The notes below the pieces were generated by a model, which saw only the letters and a list, made by a program, of their open reading frames with translations, ran no database searches and was not told the DNA's origin. From positions 248,001-312,000 of the forward strand of contig NZ_KB905818.1 in assembly GCF_000381025.1 (NCBI RefSeq): DNA of 64,000 bases, in the 5' to 3' direction. Source of the DNA: Streptomyces sulphureus DSM 40104. GTDB taxonomy: Bacteria; Actinomycetota; Actinomycetes; Streptomycetales; Streptomycetaceae. The translations under genes and the position numbers were made by a program. Within the stretch, counting starts at the first letter, position 1. Each line of letters starts with the position of its first letter. Below, in pieces: positions 10,149-18,832 of the stretch.

Positions 10149-11576
10149 ATGGGATCGATCAGCGTCAACCGGCGTGCCCTCATCAAACGCGCCGGCGCCG
10201 CGGGCCTGTTGACGGTGCCCGCCGTCGGAGCACTCACCTCCTGTGCGACCGGGGGCGGCGACGAGAACAAGGCGGAGAAGGGCGAGAAGTCGGCGCAGAA
10301 CCCGCTCGGCGTCAAGGAGGACGCCCCGCTCTCCGTCTACATCTTCAACGGTGGATACGACGACGAGTACGCCAAGTACGTCGAGAAGATGTACTCGAAG
10401 GCGCACCCCGAGGCGAAGGTGGACCACAAGGCCACCGAGAAGATCGCCACCCAGATCCAGCCCCGCCTGGTGAAGGGCGACCCGCCCGACGTCGTCAACA
10501 ACTCCGGTGCCGACAACATGGAGATCGGCACCCTCGTCAAGAACAAGCAGGTCGCCGACGTCTCCGAGCTGCTGGACGCGCCGAGTTGGGACGACCCGAA
10601 GGTCAAGGTCCGCGACACCCTCGTGCCCGGCGTCGTGGAGATGGGCCAGTTCGGCGGGAAGGCGTGCTACCAGCTCAACATCGCCTCCACCGTCTACGGG
10701 CTCTGGTACTCGGAGAAGATGCTTTCGGAGACGCTGGAGGCCGAGTACCCCAAGACGTGGGACGAGATGCTCGCCCTCTGCAAGAAGGCGAAGTCCAAGG
10801 GGATCGCCGGCTGGACGTACGCGGGGCAGCACCCGCGGTACGTCTTCTTCGGCATGTACTCGATGATCGCCCAGGCCGGCGGGCAGAAGGTCATCAAGGC
10901 GATCGACAACCTGGAGCCGAACGCCTGGAAGGACGACGCCGTCCTCTCCGTCTTCGAGGCGTACGAGGAGCTGATCGCGAAGAAGTACATCCTCGCCAAG
11001 TCGGACGGCCTCGACCACGTGGAGTCCCAGACCGAGTGGACGAAGGGGAACGCCGTCTTCATCCCCAACGGTTCCTGGGTGGAGAACGAGGCGAAGGACA
11101 CGACGCCCAAGGACTTCCGGATGACCGTCGCCGCACCCCCCGGGATCGACGCCAAGGGGAAGCTGCCGGCCACCACGCTCTACGCGCCTCCGGGAGAGCC
11201 GTTCGTCGTCCCGGCGAAGGCGCAGAACCTCCAGGGCGGGCTGGAGTTCATGCGCGCCATGTTCAGCAAGCAGGCGGCGCGCAACTTCTTCAAGGAGGTC
11301 TCCTCGATCCCCGCCGTCAAGGGGGCCATCGACGGGCTCGACCTGTCGCCCGGCGTGGAGAGTTCGCAGAAGGCGATCGAGGCGGCGGGCGACAACGTCG
11401 TGATCGCCTTCTTCCGCGAGTGGTACCGCACGCTCTTCGACGACGACTTCAACGCCGTGGCCGGGAAGTTCATGAAGGGCGAACTCTCCCCGAAGCAGGC
11501 GACGTCCGAGTTGCAGAAGGCTTTCGACCGGGTCGCCAAGGACCCGGACGTCACCAAGGTCAAGCACGCCGACTGA
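10149..11576 (+). CDS. ngcE: NgcE-like sugar-binding lipoprotein (N-acetylglucosamine/chitobiose ABC importer)
   Basis: The 475-residue extracytoplasmic solute-binding protein has a twin-arginine signal (NRRALIKR at 7-14) and a lipobox LTSC with C32, so it is a predicted Tat-exported lipoprotein. The ATG at 10149 follows GAGGA at good spacing; a TTG 6 bp earlier is too close to that site. NgcE of S. olivaceoviridis binds N-acetylglucosamine and N,N'-diacetylchitobiose. The call here rests on overall similarity and on the position before ngcF, ngcG and a ROK gene. It heads the operon; a small imperfect hairpin (11591-11619) separates it from ngcF. A DasR-box-like site lies 215 bp upstream. Confidence 0.88.
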   Translation: MGSISVNRRALIKRAGAAGLLTVPAVGALTSCATGGGDENKAEKGEKSAQNPLGVKEDAPLSVYIFNGGYDDEYAKYVEKMYSKAHPEAKVDHKATEKIATQIQPRLVKGDPPDVVNNSGADNMEIGTLVKNKQVADVSELLDAPSWDDPKVKVRDTLVPGVVEMGQFGGKACYQLNIASTVYGLWYSEKMLSETLEAEYPKTWDEMLALCKKAKSKGIAGWTYAGQHPRYVFFGMYSMIAQAGGQKVIKAIDNLEPNAWKDDAVLSVFEAYEELIAKKYILAKSDGLDHVESQTEWTKGNAVFIPNGSWVENEAKDTTPKDFRMTVAAPPGIDAKGKLPATTLYAPPGEPFVVPAKAQNLQGGLEFMRAMFSKQAARNFFKEVSSIPAVKGAIDGLDLSPGVESSQKAIEAAGDNVVIAFFREWYRTLFDDDFNAVAGKFMKGELSPKQATSELQKAFDRVAKDPDVTKVKHAD

Positions 11577-11652
11577 CGGCGTACCTTCCCCCCTCCGGGC
11601 AACGTCCGCGCGGAGAGGGATAAAGAGCGGCAGCAGCGGGGATCGGAGCGTC

Positions 11653-12708
11653 GTGAACACTAAGGAGCGACCGGCTGCACGGCGGCCGGAGGCGCAGCCG
11701 TACGTGCGGTGGCGCCGGCTTTCCCTCGGCGAGCAACTTCAGTTCGTCGTCTCCGTGTTGGTGCCTCCGCGGTTCACCCCTGAGCGGGTGAGGTACGACC
11801 GCAGGTACCGCACGATCGACAAGTACCGCTTCGTGGCGTGGTTCTTGCTGCTGCCGCTCATCTTCTACGCGATATTCGTCATCTCGCCGTTCCTCCAGGC
11901 GATTTGGTACTCGTTCACCGACTGGACGGGTGGCGCGACCGCCAACTTCGTCGGGCTGGACAACTACACCAAGCTCTGGTCGGACGAGAAGTTCTGGGAC
12001 TCGCTCGTCACCAGCCTCACGCTGCTCGTCATCGCGCCCGTCGTGACGTTGGCGCTCGGCATCTTCTTCGCCTACATGATCACCGCGGGCGGGCGCCACC
12101 GCAGGAACCAGGCGATCTCCGGGGTCGTCGGCTCCTCCTTCTACAAGGTGGTCTACTTCTTCCCCCAGGTGCTCTCGATCGCCATCATCGCGGTGATCTG
12201 GCAGCGGGTCTTCAGCTCCCGAAGCGGCCTGCTCAACGGCGTGTTGGGCGGTGTGGGGCTGGAGGGAGCCGAGCAGAGCTGGCTCGGCGGTGACTACAAG
12301 CTCGCCCTCGTCGCCACCCTCGTCGTGCTCTCCTGGAGCTTCGTGGGCTTCTACGTGGTGCTCTTCTCCGCGGCGATGGGCGCCATCCCCAACGACATCT
12401 ACGAGGCCGCCCTGCTCGACGGCGCCGGGCGCGCCACCACCTTCTTCAAGGTCACCCTTCCCCTGATCTGGGACACCGTCCGAACGGGCTGGATCTACAT
12501 GGGAATTCAGGCGCTCGACGCCTTCGCGGTGACCCTGATCATGGTCCCGAAGCATGCGCTGAAGGTGACCCCCGTCTACCTCTACAACAAGTTCCAGGAG
12601 GGCCAGCTCGGTTACGCCACCGCCATCGGCGTGGTGCTGCTGGTGCTGAGCATGGTCTTCTCCCTGCTGGTCATGCGGGTGGGGCGGCGTGAGCGCATCG
12701 AGTACTGA
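11653..12708 (+). CDS. ngcF: NgcF-like ABC sugar permease
   Basis: This 351-residue inner-membrane permease has a long cytoplasmic N-terminus (to about residue 55), then membrane spans from FVAWFLLLPLIFYAIFVISP onward. The permease EAA loop is EAALLDGAGRATTFFKVTLP (about 251-270), which docks on the ATPase. It is a MalF/UgpA-type partner. The GTG start at 11653 follows GGAG at short spacing. It is second in the ngcEFG operon; no ATPase gene is in the cluster, so the shared MsiK ATPase encoded elsewhere probably energises it, as known for Streptomyces sugar importers. Confidence 0.9.
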   Translation: MNTKERPAARRPEAQPYVRWRRLSLGEQLQFVVSVLVPPRFTPERVRYDRRYRTIDKYRFVAWFLLLPLIFYAIFVISPFLQAIWYSFTDWTGGATANFVGLDNYTKLWSDEKFWDSLVTSLTLLVIAPVVTLALGIFFAYMITAGGRHRRNQAISGVVGSSFYKVVYFFPQVLSIAIIAVIWQRVFSSRSGLLNGVLGGVGLEGAEQSWLGGDYKLALVATLVVLSWSFVGFYVVLFSAAMGAIPNDIYEAALLDGAGRATTFFKVTLPLIWDTVRTGWIYMGIQALDAFAVTLIMVPKHALKVTPVYLYNKFQEGQLGYATAIGVVLLVLSMVFSLLVMRVGRRERIEY

Positions 12709-12730
12709 ACGACAGCGGGGAGCGGCAGAG

Positions 12731-13645
12731 ATGAGCGCACAGGTCCAGGTCGCACCGGACGGAGCCGACAGCCCCCACGGGGCCGGGAGTTCGGGCGTCG
12801 AGGGGGAGCGGCCCGCGCACGGCCGCGTTCTCAACGTCTTCTCGCACGCCTTCCTCGTGGTGTGGGTCGTGATGGCGGCGGGTCCTCTGCTGTGGGTGGT
12901 GATCACCGCCTTCCGGTCGTCGGGGGAGATCCTCGGCGACCCCATGGGCTTCCCCACCTCGCTCCAGTGGGAGAACTTCACCAACGCGTGGCTCGACGCC
13001 AACATCGGCAGGTACGCGCTCAACTCCCTGATAATCCTCGCCGGTTCGCTCACCGGCACGATGCTCCTGGGCGCGATGGCGGCGTACGTGATCGCCCGGT
13101 TCACCTTCCCGGGCAACCGGGCCGTCTTCCTGCTCTTCGCCGGCGGGATGATGTTCCCGATCATCCTCGCGCTGGTGCCGCTCTTCACGATCATGGACAA
13201 CCTGTCGCTGCTCGACACGCGTCCGGGACTGATCGTCGCGTACATCGCCTACTCGTTGCCGTTCACCACCTTCTTCCTCACCTCCTTCTTCCAGACGCTC
13301 CCCTCGGGCGTCCAGGAGGCGGCGCAGATCGACGGCGCCTCGCACGTGCGGACGTTCTTCCAGGTGATGTTGCCGATGGCGAAGCCCGGGCTGGTGAGCA
13401 TCGGCATCTTCAACTTCCTCGGCCAGTGGAACCAGTACCTCCTCCCGCTGCTGCTCAACAACGAGAACGAGAGCAGCTACGTGCTGCCGCAGGGGCTCGC
13501 CACGCTGGCCATCTCGCAGGGGTACGGGGGCGACTGGGGAGCGCTCTTCGCCGGCCTGACGATCGCGATGGTGCCCGTCCTCGTCGTCTACATCGTCTTC
13601 CAGCGGCAGGTGCAGGCGGGTCTGACCGCGGGAGCGCTGAAGTGA
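12731..13645 (+). CDS. ngcG: NgcG-like ABC sugar permease
   Basis: This 304-residue MalG/UgpE-type permease has a first span around FLVVWVVMAAGPLLWVVITA and the EAA loop QEAAQIDGASHVRTFFQVML (about 196-215). The ATG at 12731 is preceded by GGGGAG at about 8 nt. A GTG at 12689 would overlap the end of ngcF and is less likely. It completes the ngcEFG membrane complex. The next operon starts about 170 bp downstream, after a DasR-box-like sequence. Confidence 0.9.
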   Translation: MSAQVQVAPDGADSPHGAGSSGVEGERPAHGRVLNVFSHAFLVVWVVMAAGPLLWVVITAFRSSGEILGDPMGFPTSLQWENFTNAWLDANIGRYALNSLIILAGSLTGTMLLGAMAAYVIARFTFPGNRAVFLLFAGGMMFPIILALVPLFTIMDNLSLLDTRPGLIVAYIAYSLPFTTFFLTSFFQTLPSGVQEAAQIDGASHVRTFFQVMLPMAKPGLVSIGIFNFLGQWNQYLLPLLLNNENESSYVLPQGLATLAISQGYGGDWGALFAGLTIAMVPVLVVYIVFQRQVQAGLTAGALK

Positions 13646-13689
13646 CCTTGGGATAGTCAAGTCTCGCTGACAGAAGGCTATTTCAGCTT

Positions 13690-13714
13690 GGCCACGAAAG
13701 TGGCCTAGACCTGT
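13690..13714 (+). promoter_or_regulatory. DasR-box-like site overlapping a GAAA-loop hairpin
   Basis: AGTGGCCTAGACCTGT (13699-13714) matches the DasR consensus AGTGGTCTAGACCACT at 13 of 16 positions. It overlaps the right arm of GGCCAC-GAAA-GTGGCC (13690-13705), a 6-bp stem with a GNRA tetraloop. It lies 98 bp before the second sugar-binding protein gene and after ngcG, so it may control the downstream ABC operon. Confidence 0.6.
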
Positions 13715-13812
13715 TGAAGTCGTTTTCCGCGTCTGTAGTGTCGGCGCCGACGCGGAAGCGGAGGTCGCGCATTCCGGGCAAGTCGACACCGAGGTCGAAG
13801 GGTTGAACCACC

Positions 13813-15075
13813 ATGAACAGACGAGTAGCGGTCACCGGTGCGACGGCGCTCGCAATGGCGCTGGGGCTGACCGCGTGCGGCGGTGACAGCGGAGGCGGTT
13901 CGGACGAGAACACGCTGAAGCTGGTGGCCGCCGACTACGGCGACAAGGCGTCCAACGCGTCGAAGAAGTACTGGAACGCCGTCGCCAAGGACTTCGAGAA
14001 GCAGAACAAGGACCTCAAGGTCGAGGTCGACGTCATCAACTGGAACGAGATCGACAGCAAGGTCAAGACGATGATCCAGAGCGGCAACGTTCCGGACATC
14101 CTCCAGACCGGCGGCTACGCCGACAAGGTCGCGGACGACCTGCTGTACAAGGCGGACGAGGTCCTCTCCCCGAAGACGCGCAAGAACTTCATCCAGACCT
14201 TCGCGAAGGCCGGCGAGGTCGACGGCGACCAGTACGGCATACCCTTCGTCTCCTCGACCCGGAACCTCTTCTACAACAAGGAGATCTTCGAGAAGGCCGG
14301 TATCAAGGAGCCCCCGAAGACCTGGGACGAGGTCGCCGACGCCGCAAAGAAGATCAAATCCTCGGGCGCCGCGGACACTCCGTACGCGCTGCCGCTCGGC
14401 CCCGAGGAGGCGCAGGGCGAGACGATGATGTGGGAGCTCGGCAACGGCGGCACCTACACCGACGCCTCCGGCAAGTACACCCTCGACGCGAAGGCCAACG
14501 TCGAGACCTTCACCTGGCTGCGGAAGAACCTCGTGGAGCCGGGGCTCACCTACTCCAACCCGGCCTCCACCGACCGCAAGACGGCGTTCGCCGACTTCGC
14601 GGCGGGCAAGGCGGGGATGCTCAACGGGCACCCGACGCTCATCGACATGGCGAAGGACGGCAAGGTCGACTACGGCGTCGCGCCGATCCCGGGCAAGAAC
14701 GGCCCGCTGAAGTCCACGCTCGGCGTCGCCGACTGGATGATGGCCTTCAAGGACAACGGCAAGCAGGAACAGATCAAGAAGTTCCTCGACTTCGCGTTCA
14801 GCAAGAAGAACATGCTCAAGTTCGACGAGATGTACAACCTGATGCCCGTCACCAAGGACACCCTCGCCGAGATGGAGAGCAGCGGGAAGCACAAGGACCT
14901 GGAGCCCTTCTTCGAGGCGCTGCCCAACGCCAAGTTCTACCCGCTCGGCGACCCGGCCTGGGACGTCGTCTCCGCCGAGATCAAGAAGAGCGGCGGCAAC
15001 GCGATCAAGGAGAACCCCGCGAAGGTGCTGGGCGAGTTGCAGAAGAAGGCCGAGGACGCGGCAGCCAACAAGTGA
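13813..15075 (+). CDS. Carbohydrate ABC transporter substrate-binding lipoprotein (second operon)
   Basis: The 420-residue protein has a short signal and lipobox LTAC with C22, followed by a bacterial extracellular solute-binding type 1 fold (FVSSTRNLFYNKEIFEKAG; GKAGMLNGHPTLIDMAKDG). It heads an operon with two permease genes at 15112 and 16059. It is not DasA as I remember that sequence, and the substrate cannot be read. A good DasR-box-like site 98 bp upstream suggests an amino sugar or chito-oligosaccharide. From memory, S. coelicolor has nothing between ngcG and the ROK gene, so this operon may be an insertion. Confidence 0.9.
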   Translation: MNRRVAVTGATALAMALGLTACGGDSGGGSDENTLKLVAADYGDKASNASKKYWNAVAKDFEKQNKDLKVEVDVINWNEIDSKVKTMIQSGNVPDILQTGGYADKVADDLLYKADEVLSPKTRKNFIQTFAKAGEVDGDQYGIPFVSSTRNLFYNKEIFEKAGIKEPPKTWDEVADAAKKIKSSGAADTPYALPLGPEEAQGETMMWELGNGGTYTDASGKYTLDAKANVETFTWLRKNLVEPGLTYSNPASTDRKTAFADFAAGKAGMLNGHPTLIDMAKDGKVDYGVAPIPGKNGPLKSTLGVADWMMAFKDNGKQEQIKKFLDFAFSKKNMLKFDEMYNLMPVTKDTLAEMESSGKHKDLEPFFEALPNAKFYPLGDPAWDVVSAEIKKSGGNAIKENPAKVLGELQKKAEDAAANK

Positions 15076-15111
15076 CCGTTCCGCGCACCCTGTGCACCGC
15101 AAGGAGAAAAC

Positions 15112-16062
15112 GTGCCTGATCAGGCCCCGGTGTCCCCGGCCAGCAGGAGCCGGGGGCCGGGCGGGCGCCGCGGGGCGCCGGGCCGCCGTCGCGGCCCGGC
15201 CGGCCTCGGCCCGCTTCCGTGGATCGCCCCTGCCGTCCTGCTCATCTTCGCGGTCGTCATCTGGCCCATCGTCGAGTTGATCCGGACGTCGTTCCTCAAC
15301 ATCAGCATCGCCGGTGTCGTCCGCGGCAGTGCGGGATTCGACAAGTACAGCAAGCTCTTCGACGATTCCAGTTTCGCCGGGGTTCTGATCTGGACAGTGG
15401 TCTGGACGCTCGTGGTCGTCTCGGCGACGATGCTGATCTCGCTCGCGCTGGCGCAGCTCTTCAACCAGCGCTTCCCCGGGCGGAGGATCGCCCGCTGGGC
15501 GCTGATCGCCCCCTGGGCGGCCTCCGTCCTGATGACCGCCGTCGGCTTCAAGTGGATGCTCAACCAGACCGCCGGCGTCCTCAACACGCTCATGCTCGAC
15601 CTCGGCCTCATCGACCACTCGAAAGACTGGCTCGGCACCCCGGGCACCGCCTGGCCGTGGATGATGGTGGTCGCCGTCTTCGTCTCGTTGCCGTTCACCA
15701 CGTACACGCTGCTCGCGGGGCTCCAGACGATCCCCGAGGACGTCTACGAGGCCGCGCGCATCGACGGTGCCGGGTCCTGGCAGACGTACACGGGCATCAC
15801 CCTGCCGATGCTCAGGCCGGCCTTCCTCGTCGGCGTGGTGATCAACCTCATCAACGTCTTCAACTCCTTCCCGATCATCTGGGCGATGACCAGGGGAGGC
15901 CCGGGCAGCGACACCGCGACGACCACCGTCTTCATGTTCCAGCTCAAGGAGACGGACATCGCGGAGTCCGCTGCGATGTCGGTGGTCAACTTCGGCATGG
16001 TCGTCGTGCTCGTGCTGGTCTTCCTCAAGGTCAGCGGATGGAACAAGGAGGAGGACGCGTGA
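15112..16062 (+). CDS. Carbohydrate ABC permease, MalF type
   Basis: This 316-residue permease has a proline/arginine/glycine-rich cytoplasmic N-terminus, then spans starting LPWIAPAVLLIFAVVIWPIV and six membrane segments in all. The EAA loop is YEAARIDGAGSWQTYTGITL (about 214-233). The GTG start at 15112 follows AAGGAG with 5 nt between. Its stop overlaps the next gene start by 4 bp (GTGA), so the two permeases are translationally coupled and should form a heterodimer. No ATPase is encoded alongside. Confidence 0.92.
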   Translation: MPDQAPVSPASRSRGPGGRRGAPGRRRGPAGLGPLPWIAPAVLLIFAVVIWPIVELIRTSFLNISIAGVVRGSAGFDKYSKLFDDSSFAGVLIWTVVWTLVVVSATMLISLALAQLFNQRFPGRRIARWALIAPWAASVLMTAVGFKWMLNQTAGVLNTLMLDLGLIDHSKDWLGTPGTAWPWMMVVAVFVSLPFTTYTLLAGLQTIPEDVYEAARIDGAGSWQTYTGITLPMLRPAFLVGVVINLINVFNSFPIIWAMTRGGPGSDTATTTVFMFQLKETDIAESAAMSVVNFGMVVVLVLVFLKVSGWNKEEDA

Positions 16063-16943
16063 CGACGGCGACCGCGACCAAGCCGGAGGCCCCGAGCCGG
16101 CCGCGCCGACTGCCCCCGCCCAAGCGGAAGTTCAGGCCCCGCACGCTGGTGATCGCCGCGTGCGCCTGGCTGCTCGCTGCGGTCTTCCTCGCTCCGTACC
16201 TGGAGATGATCGTCACCGCGCTGCGGCCCTCCGACGAACTGCGGGACCGCACCTACCTCCCTTCCGACTTCGAGTGGATGAACTTCATCGACGTCTGGAA
16301 GGAGTCGGCGCTCGCCGACAACCTGCGGGTGACGCTGCTCGTCGCGGGAGGCGCGACGCTGCTGGTGCTCCTCGTCTCGCTGCCGGCCGCCTACTACACG
16401 GCGCGGATGAAGTACCGCGGGCGCAAGGCGTTCCTGCTGCTGGTGCTCGTCACGCAGATGTTCCAGCCGACGGCGCTCCTCGTCGGGCTCTACCGCCAGT
16501 TCCACCAGCTCGACATGCTCAACTCGGTCTGGACGCTGATCCTCACCAACGCCGCCTTCAACCTCGCCTTCGCGGTCTGGATTCTCACCGCCTACATCGG
16601 GTCCATCCCGGTGCAGTTGGAGGAGGCGGCGATGGTCGACGGGCTCAACCGCTTCGGCGCCATGACGCGAGTGACGCTGCCGCTCGCGCTCCCGGGCGTG
16701 GTGACGGCGGTGATCTTCACCTTCATCACTTCGTGGAACGAGTTCGTCATGGGTCTGACGCTCATGACCGAGGCGGACAAGCAGCCGCTCACCGTGGGCA
16801 TCAACAACTTCATCGGCAACTACACCGTGCAGTGGAACTACCTCTTCGCCGCTTCGGTGGTGGCGATCGTCCCGGTCATCATCCTCTTCGCCTTCATCGA
16901 GCGGCACGTGGTCTCCGGACTCACCGCCGGATCGGTGAAGTAG
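16059..16943 (+). CDS. Carbohydrate ABC permease, MalG type
   Basis: This 294-residue permease has a first span near LVIAACAWLLAAVFLAPYLE and the EAA loop LEEAAMVDGLNRFGAMTRVT (about 188-207). The GTG start at 16059 shares GTGA with the stop of the previous gene and has AAGGAGGAGG just before it. It is the last gene of the second sugar ABC operon; a strong hairpin terminator follows 30 bp on. Confidence 0.93.
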   Translation: MTTATATKPEAPSRPRRLPPPKRKFRPRTLVIAACAWLLAAVFLAPYLEMIVTALRPSDELRDRTYLPSDFEWMNFIDVWKESALADNLRVTLLVAGGATLLVLLVSLPAAYYTARMKYRGRKAFLLLVLVTQMFQPTALLVGLYRQFHQLDMLNSVWTLILTNAAFNLAFAVWILTAYIGSIPVQLEEAAMVDGLNRFGAMTRVTLPLALPGVVTAVIFTFITSWNEFVMGLTLMTEADKQPLTVGINNFIGNYTVQWNYLFAASVVAIVPVIILFAFIERHVVSGLTAGSVK

Positions 16944-17259
16944 CGGCCACCGCGGCGCAGTTGCTTCCAGGACCGCTCCGGGCCGTCCCATACGCGCGGG
17001 GCGGCCCGGAGCGGTGTGCTCATCTTCCGTAGAATCCGCCCTGATGAGCACCGGGACCCGACCTGTTGTGGTTCCCTTGTGCTCAAGCCCTTGACGGGCG
17101 GTGCGGCTCAGGCTCTTCTTAGAGTTCAACTAGTGGACACAGTCCCTTGATGCGAGCCCGTCCCGTCCGGAGGCGTGGACCGCCCCGCGCGCCGGGCCGC
17201 GTCGGCGGGGGCGGTTCGCGGTGCGCGTACGTCGACCTTCAGGCGGGAGTGGATCAGTG
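16944..17259. other. Intergenic region before the ROK gene
   Basis: About 316 bp. The first part holds the operon terminator (16973-17014). The rest is the presumed ROK promoter region, with TTGACG at 17091-17096, a CTCT-TCTT-AGAG inverted repeat near 17113-17124 and ACTAGT nearby. No start site can be assigned by eye, and there is no gene. Confidence 0.6.
16973..17014 (+). terminator. Strong intrinsic terminator of the second sugar ABC operon
   Basis: A 17-bp stem (16973-16989 with 16998-17014) is broken only by one G-U pair and closed by an 8-nt loop. It starts 30 bp after the permease stop and isolates the ROK gene from readthrough. Confidence 0.8.
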
Positions 17260-18540
17260 GTGGAGACGCCGGGCTCGCAGTCCTCGCTGCACCGGGCCAA
17301 CCTTGAGCGGGTGATCCGGGCGGTGCGGATGTCGGGCTCGCTCACGCAGGCCGAGATCGCCAGAAGGACGGGGCTCTCCGCCGCCACGGTCTCCAACATC
17401 GTGCGGGAGTTGAAGGACGGCGGCACGGTCACCGTGACGCCGACCTCCTCGGGCGGTCGGCGGGCACGCGCGGTCTCGCTCAGCGGCGACGCGGGCATCG
17501 TCGTCGGCGTCGACTTCGGGCACAGCCATCTGCGCGTCGCCGTCGGCAACTTGGCGCACCAGGTGCTCGCGGAGGAGTCGGCCCCGATCGACGTCGACGC
17601 CTCCGCCGCGCAGGGCTTCGACCGCGCCGAACGCCTCGTGCAGCGGCTCGTCGCCGACACCGGCGTCCCCCCGTGGAAGGTGATCGGCGTCGGGCTCGGC
17701 GTCCCGGGCCCGATCGACATCGCCACGGGCGTCCTCGGCTCGACCGCCATACTGCCCGGCTGGCACGGCACCAACCCGCGCGAGGAGCTGTCCGCGCGGC
17801 TCGGCGTCCCCGTCTACGTCGACAACGACGCCAACCTCGGCGCCCTCGGCGAGCAGGTCTGGGGGAACGGCAAGGGCGCCGCGGACCTCGCCTACATCAA
17901 GGTGGCGAGCGGCGTGGGCGCCGGCCTCGTCATCAACGGCCAGATCTACCGCGGCCCCGGCGGAACGGCGGGCGAGATCGGGCACATCACGCTCGACGAG
18001 TCGGGCCCCGTCTGTCGCTGCGGCAACCGCGGCTGCCTGGAGACCTTCACCGCGGCCCGGTACGTCCTGCCGCTCCTCCACTCCAGCCACGGCACCGACC
18101 TGACGATGCCGCGCGTCGTGCAGCTCGCACGCGAGGGCGACCCGGGTTGCCGCCGCGTCGTCGGCGACATCGGGCGGCACATCGGCAGCGGCGTGGCGAA
18201 CCTCTGCAACCTCCTCAACCCGGCGGTCGTAGTGCTGGGCGGCGACCTCGCGGAGGCCGGCGAGCTGGTCCTCGACCCGGTGCGCGACTCGGTCGCGCGC
18301 TACGCCATCCCGAGCGCGGCTCGTCAACTCCAGGTTGCCGCAGGGACCTTGGGCGGTCGCGCCGAGGTGCTGGGGGCGCTCGCGCTGGTGCTCAACGAGA
18401 TGGGTGACGCGACGCTCCTCGACGCGGCGGCAGGACTCCCCGCGGCACGGGGGCCGCGGGACGACGCCGCCGCGGCCGACGACGCCGCGTCCCGGTCGGG
18501 CACTGCCCCCCTCGGGGGGCGGGACGCCGCCGCGGTCTGA
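17260..18540 (+). CDS. ROK-family transcriptional regulator (Rok7B7-like)
   Basis: The 426-residue protein has an N-terminal winged HTH (about 14-55, SLTQAEIARRTGLSAATVSN) and a ROK sugar-kinase-like domain: VGVDFGHSHLRVAVG (about 83), GLGVPGPID, the sugar-binding GGTAGEIGHITLDE and the zinc motif CRCGNRGCLE (about 250). It lies between the ngc-type operons and xylFGH, as does rok7B7 in S. coelicolor, which controls the xylose transporter and affects carbon control and antibiotic production. Start: GTG at 17260 (VETPGSQSS), with a possible GTG one codon earlier; GGCGGGAG lies upstream. The C-terminal ~45 residues are low-complexity Ala/Asp/Arg. Confidence 0.92.
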   Translation: METPGSQSSLHRANLERVIRAVRMSGSLTQAEIARRTGLSAATVSNIVRELKDGGTVTVTPTSSGGRRARAVSLSGDAGIVVGVDFGHSHLRVAVGNLAHQVLAEESAPIDVDASAAQGFDRAERLVQRLVADTGVPPWKVIGVGLGVPGPIDIATGVLGSTAILPGWHGTNPREELSARLGVPVYVDNDANLGALGEQVWGNGKGAADLAYIKVASGVGAGLVINGQIYRGPGGTAGEIGHITLDESGPVCRCGNRGCLETFTAARYVLPLLHSSHGTDLTMPRVVQLAREGDPGCRRVVGDIGRHIGSGVANLCNLLNPAVVVLGGDLAEAGELVLDPVRDSVARYAIPSAARQLQVAAGTLGGRAEVLGALALVLNEMGDATLLDAAAGLPAARGPRDDAAAADDAASRSGTAPLGGRDAAAV

Positions 18541-18553
18541 GAACCACCGCCAC

Positions 18554-18582
18554 CCGCCCTCCGGCGCCGCGTCGGAGGGCGG
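18554..18582 (+). terminator. Intrinsic terminator after the ROK gene
   Basis: CCGCCCTCCG (18554-18563) and CGGAGGGCGG (18573-18582) form a perfect 10-bp stem with a 9-nt loop, followed by TTT. It lies 13 bp after the ROK stop. Confidence 0.8.
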
Positions 18583-18715
18583 TTTCGCGCGCCCGGCCGC
18601 CGTGCGCGCCGGGGGCGTCGGGCCCCGGGGAAGCCGGCGGGCGATGCCGGTCCGCGGGGTCTGGCGCGGCCCGTACTGCCGTCGCAGGCAAGGGAGTTGC
18701 GTGTCTTCACAGCCA

Positions 18716-18744
18716 TAACGAATGGCATCGTTGCCGTCTCGTTA
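18716..18744 (+). promoter_or_regulatory. AACGA/TCGTT inverted repeats upstream of xylF
   Basis: AACGA (18717-18721) and TCGTT (18728-18732) form a 16-bp dyad, and a second TCGTTA (18739-18744) pairs with TAACGA (18716-18721). They lie in an unusually AT-rich stretch about 90-115 bp before xylF. They are candidate operator half-sites for the adjacent ROK regulator; this is inference from position only. Confidence 0.4.
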
Positions 18745-18832
18745 ATGATTTACTTATTGACGGCTGCCTCCGGTGCGAGTTGACTTCTGGCCACCTCGGC
18801 CGCAACGACGGCCCCGTCAGGGAGGTACCCCA

